The translations under genes were made by a program, and so were the position numbers. Source: Sphingomonas sp. IC-11 (GTDB lineage Bacteria; Pseudomonadota; Alphaproteobacteria; Sphingomonadales; Sphingomonadaceae). Taken from it: a stretch of 64,000 nucleotides of DNA. Positions 58,175 to 64,000 of the stretch are shown in pieces. Where the stretch lies: the NCBI RefSeq assembly GCF_021043365.1, contig NZ_JAJNDU010000001.1, forward strand, positions 620,001 through 684,000. Reading direction: 5' to 3'. The notes beneath the pieces were generated by a model, which worked only from the letters and a program-made list of their open reading frames with translations, was not told the DNA's origin and searched no databases. Numbering within the stretch: the first letter of the stretch is position 1; the number at the start of each line of letters is the position of its first letter.

Positions 58175-58630
58175 ATGGCCGATACCTATAGCACGCTGGT
58201 GATGACGCTGGACGGCGGCGACGTCACGATCAAGCTGCGCCCCGATTTGGCGCCCGAGCACGTCAAGCGCATTGCCGAGCTTGCCAACGAAGGCTTTTAC
58301 GACGGCGTCGTATTTCATCGCGTGATCCCCGGCTTCATGGCTCAGGGTGGCGACCCGACTGGAACCGGTATGCACGGTTCCGATAAGCCGAACCTCCGGC
58401 AGGAGTTCTCCAAGGAGCCGCATGTGCGTGGAGTCTGCTCCATGGCTCGTACGAACGATCCGAACAGCGCCAATTCGCAGTTCTTCATCTGCTTCGACGA
58501 TGCCCGTTTCCTCGACGGTCAGTATACCGTCTGGGGCGAAGTCACCGAGGGCATGGAACTGATCGATGCGCTCCCGAAGGGCGAGCCGCCGCGCCAGCCC
58601 GGCAAAATCGTGAAGATGCGCGCTTCTTAA
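58175..58630 (+). CDS. Cyclophilin-type peptidyl-prolyl isomerase, cytoplasmic
   Basis: 151 aa, no signal peptide, so a PpiB-like cytoplasmic enzyme. The active-site stretch FYDGVVFHRVIPGFMAQGGDPTG starts near residue 42, with SMARTNDPNSANSQFFIC near 90. ATG at 58175 is preceded by AAGGAG. The frame starting at 58097 is a non-homologous extension. It diverges from mgtE. Confidence 0.95.
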   Translation: MADTYSTLVMTLDGGDVTIKLRPDLAPEHVKRIAELANEGFYDGVVFHRVIPGFMAQGGDPTGTGMHGSDKPNLRQEFSKEPHVRGVCSMARTNDPNSANSQFFICFDDARFLDGQYTVWGEVTEGMELIDALPKGEPPRQPGKIVKMRAS

Positions 58631-58649
58631 GCGACGTCGGCCAGGTTGT

Positions 58650-58679
58650 TGCGGGGTGCCGGCGAACCGGCAACCCGCA
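58650..58679 (+). terminator. Hairpin after the cyclophilin gene
   Basis: TGCGGG-TGCCGG (58650-58662) pairs with CCGGCA-CCCGCA (58667-58679) around a CGAA loop, with one internal mismatch. The flanking GCCAGGT and ACCTTGGC can extend it. No T-run is present. Confidence 0.55.
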
Positions 58680-58736
58680 CCACCTTGGCGTCGATGACGC
58701 GTCCTGAGGTCGCTTAGCGACGCCGATCGGAAGCTT

Positions 58737-59627
58737 TTATACGGTCTCAGAGCCCAAAGTGCTGATCAGCCAATCCCGAAATATGCGCACCTGTTTCAGT
58801 TGAAGCGCACGGGGACGGCAGACGAACCAGTAGCTGTAAGGACTCACTACCTCGATATCGAAAAGCCTGACGAGCCGGGGGTCGGCTGCGTCCTGGAAAT
58901 GGCTTTCGTGCATAAAGGCGACGCCCAAACCCTGGGCCGCAGCCTCCAGCATCAGCGCTCCAGAGTCGAAATGATCAATGGCGAGAGGCTCGATGTCGTG
59001 CAGCCCCGCCGCCGTCCGCCAGGCGACGAATGTGTCTGGCATCTCCCGGTGAACCAGCGCAGTTAGCGTCGCGAGCTGTTCAGGGCGCACAACCGGATCG
59101 GAGCGCTCGATCAGCGACCGAGCGCCGATCACGTAAACTCTGTTCCGGTCGAGGCGGCGGGCGTACAAACCCGGGTCGACATCCCGTGCAAGGGCAATCA
59201 CCGCGTCCAACCCTTCGCCCAGACGCGCCACGCCATGAGCACCGGTATCAATATCGAGGTGGATTTCGGGATGGGCGGCGCGGAGTTCCGCCAGCCTCGG
59301 AAAGAGCCGCTGAGATGCGAACAGCGGCAGCACCCCTAAGCGGAGCCGAAGAACTTCCACGGCGCTGGTCATCGATTCTACAGCGTCGGATAATTGGTCC
59401 AGCAGCGGCGCGATTTGGGCAAGAAGCCGGTCCCCGTCGCCGTTGAGCACCATAGCTTGATGCCGGCGATCGAAAAGCGAGCGCCCGAGGAAGCGCTCCA
59501 GTGTCTGCAGCCGGCGGCTGAGTGCCGGCGCGGAAAGCGCCAACTCTTCCGCAGCAGCTTTAACAGACCCAAGCCGCGCAACGGCGACGAACGCCTCGAT
59601 CGCGGTGAGCGGAGGAAGTCGGCGCAT
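58737..59627 (-). CDS. LysR-family transcriptional regulator (GcvA-like)
   Basis: 296 aa. The N-terminal helix-turn-helix is in LTAIEAFVAVARLGSVKAAAEELALSAPALSRRL (about residues 8-41), and the substrate-binding domain covers about 90-290. The pattern RRLPPLTAIEAF is that of the GcvA-like group. Target and inducer cannot be told. No divergent metabolic gene lies next to it, only the putative small RNA and cdc48, both on the other strand. Confidence 0.9.
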   Translation of the reverse strand: MRRLPPLTAIEAFVAVARLGSVKAAAEELALSAPALSRRLQTLERFLGRSLFDRRHQAMVLNGDGDRLLAQIAPLLDQLSDAVESMTSAVEVLRLRLGVLPLFASQRLFPRLAELRAAHPEIHLDIDTGAHGVARLGEGLDAVIALARDVDPGLYARRLDRNRVYVIGARSLIERSDPVVRPEQLATLTALVHREMPDTFVAWRTAAGLHDIEPLAIDHFDSGALMLEAAAQGLGVAFMHESHFQDAADPRLVRLFDIEVVSPYSYWFVCRPRALQLKQVRIFRDWLISTLGSETV

Positions 59628-59639
59628 GGGACGTTCAAT

Positions 59640-59831
59640 CCTTCGCTGAACCAGGTTGCCACTAGACGCGCGTCAGCCGCTGAACCCGTACTGTTCGTGT
59701 GCAGATTTTGCAATCGCAGCGTTCTTCTTCGCACTTGCACAATAACCGGGTTCGACGCACATAGGGCGGGCCTTTCAGGCATCCTCTCCTAAAAACTTCC
59801 ATGGGCTGGCCTTCGGGCCGGCCCTTTTTTT
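59640..59831 (+). ncRNA. Candidate terminated small RNA with anti-Shine-Dalgarno motif
   Basis: No coding gene lies on the plus strand between the cyclophilin (58630) and this point, yet a strong rho-independent terminator ends at 59831. Just before it are a small hairpin GCCT-TTC-AGGC (59770-59780), an unpaired CCTCTCCT (59783-59790), which can pair with ribosome-binding sites, and AAAAA. This is the arrangement of small regulatory RNAs with C-rich anti-Shine-Dalgarno loops known in alphaproteobacteria. The 5' end is not known; 59640 is only an outer limit. Confidence 0.4.
59803..59831 (+). terminator. Strong rho-independent terminator with TTCG loop
   Basis: GGGCTGGCC (59803-59811), a TTCG tetraloop, and GGCCGGCCC (59816-59824) form a 9-bp stem with one G-U pair, followed by seven Ts (59825-59831). 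It points along the plus strand. Confidence 0.92.
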
Positions 59832-59953
59832 GTGCCTTTGCCGGCGCATAGCGCGTGCCGGCACCGCGCGCGAAAAACGCCGCCGGGCCGGCTACTCCAA
59901 AAGCGTTCGTGCGTATCTATCTTAGCGGAAACGGATACCGAAGGAGAAGCGGC

Positions 59954-62245
59954 TTGGCCGACAGCGACACACAAGCCACCAAATTGCAGGTTGCCAACGC
60001 CCGGCCGGAAGACAGCGGGCGCGGCATCGCGCACCTGCCGCGGGCGTTCATGGCGTCGCTTGGCCTGACCGAAGGCGATGTGATCGAGATCATCGGCAAG
60101 AAGACGACGCCGGCGCGCGCGGTGGGCCCGTATTCCGAGGACGAGGGGCTGGCGATCGTGCGCATCGACGGCCTGCAGCGCGCCAATGCGGGCGTCGGCT
60201 CGGGCGATTTCGTCGAGGTGCGCAAGGCCGAATCGAGCCCGGCGACGCGCGTCGTGTTCGCGCCGGCGGCGCAGAACCTGCGGCTGCAGGGATCGACGGT
60301 GGCGCTGAAGCGCACCTTTATCGGCCGGCCGCTGGCGCAGGGCGACGTGGTGGCGACCGCGGGGCACCAGCGGGTGGCGAACATGCCGCCGGGGATGCAG
60401 CAGTTCGTCAATGCGCCGGCCTATGCGTTGCAGGAAATCCGGCTGGTGGTCGTGTCCGCCGCGCCCAAGGGCATCGTCCACATCGACGAGAATACCGAAG
60501 TGGAGCTTCGGCCCGAATATGAGGAGCCGAGCGAGGCGCGCCGTGCCGACGTCACCTATGACGATATCGGCGGCATGGCGACGACGATCGACCAGCTGCG
60601 CGAGATGGTCGAGCTGCCGCTGCGCTACCCCGAATTGTTCCAGCGGCTGGGCGTCGACCCGCCCAAGGGCGTGCTGCTGCACGGGCCGCCCGGCACCGGC
60701 AAGACGCGGCTTGCGCGTGCCGTCGCCAACGAGAGCGACGCGCAATTCTTCCTGATCAACGGCCCCGAGATCATGGGTTCGGCCTATGGCGAGAGCGAGG
60801 GCCGGCTGCGGCAGGTGTTCGAGGAAGCGTCCAAATCCGCGCCCTCGATCGTGTTCATCGACGAGATCGATTCGATTGCGCCGAAGCGCGGGCAGGTGTC
60901 GGGCGAGGCGGAGAAGCGCGTCGTCGCGCAGCTCCTGACCCTGATGGACGGGCTGGAGGCGCGCGCGAACCTGGTCGTCATCGCCGCCACCAACCGGCCG
61001 GAAGCGATCGACGAGGCGCTGCGCCGGCCGGGCCGGTTCGACCGCGAGATCGTGGTGGGCGTGCCGGACGAGCGCGGGCGACGCGAAATCCTGGGCATCC
61101 ACACCCGCGGCATGCCGCTGGGCGACAAGGTGGACCTGGACGAGCTGTCGCGCACGACCTTCGGCTTCGTCGGGGCGGACTTGGCGGCGCTGACCCGCGA
61201 GGCAGCGATCGAGGCGGTGCGGCGGATCATGCCGCGGCTGAACCTGGAGGAGCGGACCATCCCGCCCGAGGTGCTCGACACGCTGGCCGTGACCCGCGAG
61301 GACTTCATGGAGGCGCTGAAGCGCGTCCAGCCGAGCGCGATGCGCGAGGTGATGGTGCAGGCGCCGACCGTGCGCTGGGACGATGTCGGCGGGCTGGACG
61401 ATGCGCAGATGCGCCTGAAGGAAGGCGTCGAGCTGCCGCTGAAGGATCCCGATGCGTTCCGCCGCCTCGGCATCCGGCCGGCCAAGGGCTTCCTGCTCTA
61501 TGGGCCGCCAGGCACCGGCAAGACGCTGCTGGCGAAGGCCGTGGCGCGCGAGGCGGAGGCGAATTTCATCGCCACCAAATCGAGCGACCTCCTGAGCAAA
61601 TGGTATGGCGAGAGCGAGCAGCAGATCGCCCGCCTGTTCCAGCGCGCGCGGCAAGTGGCGCCGACGGTGATCTTCATCGACGAACTCGACAGCCTGGTGC
61701 CGGCGCGCGGCGGTGGCCTCGGCGAGCCGCAGGTGACCGAGCGGGTGGTGAACACCATCCTTGCCGAGATGGACGGGCTGGAGGAATTGCAGTCCGTGGT
61801 GGTGATTGGTGCGACCAACCGGCCCAACCTGGTCGATCCCGCGCTGCTGCGGCCGGGGCGGTTCGACGAGCTGATCTATGTCGGCGTGCCGGACGAGGCC
61901 GGGCGGCGGCGGATCCTGGGCATCCAGACCGCCAAGATGCCGCTGGCGCATGACGTGGACCTTGACGTGGTGGCGCGGCGCACCGAGCGGTTCACCGGCG
62001 CCGACCTTGGCGACGTGGTGCGCCGCGCGGGCCTGATCGCGCTTCGCCGGTCGCTGGGCGCGCGCGAGGTGTACATGGGAGACTTCGAGGCGGCGCTGGA
62101 GGAATCCCGCGCCAGCGTGACCGAGGAAATGGAGCGCGATTACCAGCAGATCGCATCCAAGCTGAAGCAGGATGCGGCCTCGATCCAGCCGATCGGCTTC
62201 ATCTCGCCGGGGCAGCTCAGCCCGCGCAACGACCGGCGCGACTGA
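59954..62245 (+). CDS. Cdc48/VCP-like AAA ATPase, bacterial
   Basis: 763 aa. An N-terminal double-psi-barrel domain (about residues 1-190) is followed by two AAA modules: D1 Walker [10 protein letters not shown] near 245 with Walker [10 protein letters not shown], and D2 GPPGTGKTL near 517 with VIFIDELDS. Cdc48/p97/VAT proteins unfold ubiquitin- or tag-marked and other proteins. The family is rare outside archaea and eukaryotes but is found in sphingomonads. TTG at 59954 has AAGGAG upstream. Codon use is strongly GC-ending, as in lon and argG. Confidence 0.92.
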   Translation: MADSDTQATKLQVANARPEDSGRGIAHLPRAFMASLGLTEGDVIEIIGKKTTPARAVGPYSEDEGLAIVRIDGLQRANAGVGSGDFVEVRKAESSPATRVVFAPAAQNLRLQGSTVALKRTFIGRPLAQGDVVATAGHQRVANMPPGMQQFVNAPAYALQEIRLVVVSAAPKGIVHIDENTEVELRPEYEEPSEARRADVTYDDIGGMATTIDQLREMVELPLRYPELFQRLGVDPPKGVLLHGPPGTGKTRLARAVANESDAQFFLINGPEIMGSAYGESEGRLRQVFEEASKSAPSIVFIDEIDSIAPKRGQVSGEAEKRVVAQLLTLMDGLEARANLVVIAATNRPEAIDEALRRPGRFDREIVVGVPDERGRREILGIHTRGMPLGDKVDLDELSRTTFGFVGADLAALTREAAIEAVRRIMPRLNLEERTIPPEVLDTLAVTREDFMEALKRVQPSAMREVMVQAPTVRWDDVGGLDDAQMRLKEGVELPLKDPDAFRRLGIRPAKGFLLYGPPGTGKTLLAKAVAREAEANFIATKSSDLLSKWYGESEQQIARLFQRARQVAPTVIFIDELDSLVPARGGGLGEPQVTERVVNTILAEMDGLEELQSVVVIGATNRPNLVDPALLRPGRFDELIYVGVPDEAGRRRILGIQTAKMPLAHDVDLDVVARRTERFTGADLGDVVRRAGLIALRRSLGAREVYMGDFEAALEESRASVTEEMERDYQQIASKLKQDAASIQPIGFISPGQLSPRNDRRD

Positions 62246-62252
62246 ATGCGAA

Positions 62253-62277
62253 ACGGGGAGGGCGATGCCCTCCCCGT
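62253..62277. terminator. Bidirectional hairpin between cdc48 and rlmN
   Basis: ACGGGGAGGGC (62253-62263), a GAT loop and GCCCTCCCCGT (62267-62277) form an 11-bp perfect stem between two convergent genes. It is followed by TTT on the minus strand and no T-run on the plus strand. Confidence 0.75.
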
Positions 62278-62299
62278 CATGGCATCCGTGTTGACGGGA

Positions 62300-63514
62300 T
62301 CAGGCCGTGGTGGCCTCGGCCGCCGCCTCGCGATCCAGCTGCGCGCGGCTCTTGCGCTCGGCCGCGGTCTTGAGCTGACCGCAGGCAGCGTCGATGTCGC
62401 GGCCGCGCGGCGTGCGGACCGGCGCGGAGATGCCCGCCTCGAAGATGATGTTCGAGAAGGCGCGGATCCGCTCCGGCGTCGAACATTCATAAGCGGTGCC
62501 CGGCCAGGGATTGAACGGGATCAGATTGACCTTCGCGGGGAGGCGATAGTGGCGCAGCAGGCGGACCAGCTCGCGCGCGTCATCGTCCGAATCGTTCTTG
62601 TCCTTCAGCATCACATATTCGAAGGTGATGCGGCGGGCGTTGTTCGCGCCGGGGTAATCGGCGCACGCCTGAAGCAGTTCCTCGATGCCGTATTTGCGAT
62701 TGAGCGGCACGATCTCGTCACGCACCGGCTTCGTCACGGCGTGGAGCGAGACGGCAAGGTTGACGCCGATCTCCGCGCCGGCGCGCGCCATCATCGGCAC
62801 GACGCCCGAGGTCGAGAGCGTGATGCGGCGCTTCGACAAGGCAAGCCCGTCGCCGTCCATGACGACCGAGAGCGCGTCGCGCACATTGTCGAAATTGTAC
62901 AGCGGCTCCCCCATGCCCATCATCACGATGTTGGTGAGCATGCGCCCTTCCGGCTGGCTCGGCCATTCGCCGAGGCCATCGCGCGCCAGCATCACCTGAC
63001 CAACGATCTCGCCGGCGGTGAGGTTGCGCACCAGCTTCATCGTGCCGGTGTGGCAGAAGGTGCAGTTGAGCGTGCAGCCGACCTGGCTCGACACGCACAG
63101 GGTGCCGCGGTCCGCATCGGGGATGAAGACCATCTCGAAATCCTGGCCGTCGTCCGAGCGGAGCAGCCACTTGCGCGTGCCGTCCGACGACACCTGCGCC
63201 TCGACCACCTGCGGGCGACCGATCACAAAGCGTTCGGTGAGCCACGGGTGCTGCGCCTTCGCGATATCGGTCATCGCGGTGAATTCGGTCGCGCCGCGAT
63301 TGTAGATCCAGTGCCAGATCTGCTTGGCGCGCAGCTTCGCCTGCCGCGGCTCGAGCCCGGCGGCGGCGAGCGTCTCGCGCAATTCGTCCTTGGACAGCCC
63401 GACGAGGTCAATACGGCCATCGACGCGCGGGGTGACCGCACGGGCGACGGGCACGGGATCGAAGTGCCCCGGGATGGGCATGGGAGCGGCCGACACTGTC
63501 TGCATCGCGCGCAT
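62300..63514 (-). CDS. rlmN: 23S rRNA (A2503-C2) methyltransferase RlmN
   Basis: 404 aa radical SAM enzyme that methylates A2503 of 23S rRNA and A37 of some tRNAs. The cluster-binding CxxxCxxC is in [12 protein letters not shown] near residue 145. The downstream catalytic Cys is in [12 protein letters not shown] near 383. Start ATG at 63514 or the in-frame ATG at 63505. It converges with cdc48. Confidence 0.96.
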   Translation of the reverse strand: MRAMQTVSAAPMPIPGHFDPVPVARAVTPRVDGRIDLVGLSKDELRETLAAAGLEPRQAKLRAKQIWHWIYNRGATEFTAMTDIAKAQHPWLTERFVIGRPQVVEAQVSSDGTRKWLLRSDDGQDFEMVFIPDADRGTLCVSSQVGCTLNCTFCHTGTMKLVRNLTAGEIVGQVMLARDGLGEWPSQPEGRMLTNIVMMGMGEPLYNFDNVRDALSVVMDGDGLALSKRRITLSTSGVVPMMARAGAEIGVNLAVSLHAVTKPVRDEIVPLNRKYGIEELLQACADYPGANNARRITFEYVMLKDKNDSDDDARELVRLLRHYRLPAKVNLIPFNPWPGTAYECSTPERIRAFSNIIFEAGISAPVRTPRGRDIDAACGQLKTAAERKSRAQLDREAAAEATTA

Positions 63515-63574
63515 ATAGTGGAAAACAGCGGCCGTTTCCAGCCGCGGTTGCTACTTCAACGGCGCAAGTCGGCC

Positions 63575-64000
63575 TTAGCGTCTTGCACATTCGAGCGCGG
63601 CGGCATCGATCGCGGTAGCGGCACCACTCAAAGCATAGCTATCGGCGAAGGGCCGTCCGCGCATGCTGACTGCGGAGATGCTCATGCTGCGGCCGCCGCG
63701 CATCGCGGAGATGATCGCGCGGTCGGTGGCGGCGTCGGGCGACCATGCCGAGCGAGTGTTGCCGGACAGGGTGAAGCGGCGTTCTCCGATTGCGAGCGTG
63801 ATCGGGGCTGCCTGTGCGCGCCGTTGGGAGAGGTAGATGTAAATTGCCGGCCGTCCGCTGCGCCCGAAGCGTGCAGCGACGCTGGCGAACCCTTCGGTTC
63901 GGGCGCGCATGGGCGCGCTGATCGCGTAGCAGCTGGCCGGTGATCCCTGGCGAAACGCACCCCAGGCGCCGTAAATGCCGACCGTCGCGCGCTCACCCGC
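63575..64000 (-). CDS. IalB-like (invasion-associated locus B family) protein, 5' end missing
   Basis: The last 141 residues are in the window and the frame is open to its edge, so the signal peptide and start are outside. The visible part contains YGAWGAFRQGSPASCYAIS at the beginning and DAATDRAIISAMRGGRSMSIS further on, ending in DAAALECARR; these match the small exported IalB-like proteins of sphingomonads. Two cysteines may form a disulfide. Periplasmic; function unknown. Confidence 0.75.
   Translation of the reverse strand, partial: AGERATVGIYGAWGAFRQGSPASCYAISAPMRARTEGFASVAARFGRSGRPAIYIYLSQRRAQAAPITLAIGERRFTLSGNTRSAWSPDAATDRAIISAMRGGRSMSISAVSMRGRPFADSYALSGAATAIDAAALECARR

Noticed and set aside
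59740..59760. GGGTTCGAC segment resembling a tRNA or tmRNA T-loop
   Set aside because: The flanking bases do not pair to form a T stem and no acceptor stem or CCA is present.
59378..59782. Minus-strand open frame with an AGGAG just before its ATG, overlapping the LysR gene
   Set aside because: The ribosome-site spacing is too short, the protein is low-complexity and it overlaps most of the LysR helix-turn-helix coding sequence out of frame. The same bases are better explained as the C-rich part of the candidate small RNA.
59789..61951. 720-codon open frame opposite cdc48
   Set aside because: Antisense shadow of the well-conserved Cdc48-like gene with no recognisable domain.
62246..63943. 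565-codon open frame opposite rlmN
   Set aside because: Antisense shadow of rlmN; starts in the convergent terminator.

Overview
The window is about 64 kb of GC-rich, densely packed chromosomal DNA, with no insertion sequence, phage gene or CRISPR array that I can see. Gene content and order point to an alphaproteobacterium of the Sphingomonas group. Indicators are a LexA with direct-repeat GTTC-N7-GTTC operators, a DivK response regulator, DUF1489 and DUF3572 proteins, a bacterial Cdc48-type double AAA ATPase, and a compact exosortase A (XrtA) exopolysaccharide locus in the order I associate with sphingomonads. The assignment rests on reading alone.

Layout. 1-1198 is the 5' part of gltX, divergent from a ComEC-like channel gene lacking the C-terminal hydrolase domain. 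3513-8329 is a minus-strand run trpG-trpD-trpC-moaC-moeA-lexA, joining tryptophan synthesis, molybdenum cofactor synthesis and the SOS repressor. A second minus-strand run, ppiD-trpE-yciI-like-MetX-like hydrolase (8966-13884), carries the other anthranilate synthase subunit. tpiA, a leucyl aminopeptidase, trxB and an S10 carboxypeptidase follow.

18971-36215 is the XrtA locus. The minus arm holds two hydrolases and an acyl carrier protein. The plus arm holds an AMP-dependent ligase, a PLP decarboxylase, a Wza-like export lipoprotein, a chain-length determinant, a tyrosine-kinase-type ATPase, an outer-membrane barrel, an ExeA-like ATPase, a polysaccharide deacetylase, a FemAB-like transferase, a glycosyltransferase, exosortase A fused to an EpsI domain, and an asparagine-synthase-like amidotransferase. 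Together they should make, modify and export an envelope polysaccharide and process PEP-CTERM proteins. No PEP-CTERM substrate is visible in the window. The role of the ACP/ligase/decarboxylase/hydrolase module is the least understood part.

36324-46891 carries housekeeping and envelope functions: M1 aminopeptidase, Lon (with a heat-shock-like promoter), HU, tRNA-Val(CAC), a phospholipid-methyltransferase-like enzyme, an MFS transporter, ArgG, a small lipoprotein and an L,D-transpeptidase. 47055-53042 is a possible second glycan cluster: a UDP-galactopyranose-mutase-like flavoprotein, two large polytopic GT-C-like membrane proteins and a DUF2490 barrel. 53044-58630 holds GNAT, RidA, HAD and DUF3572 genes on one strand, divK, DUF1489-mgtE and a cyclophilin. 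58737-64000 holds a LysR regulator, a candidate terminated small RNA, the Cdc48-family ATPase, rlmN and the 3' part of an IalB-like gene.

Non-ATG starts are common. TTG is the best-supported start for gltX, the S10 peptidase, the L,D-transpeptidase, the DUF2490 gene and cdc48; GTG is used for lexA, moaC, trpE, divK and about half of the XrtA locus.
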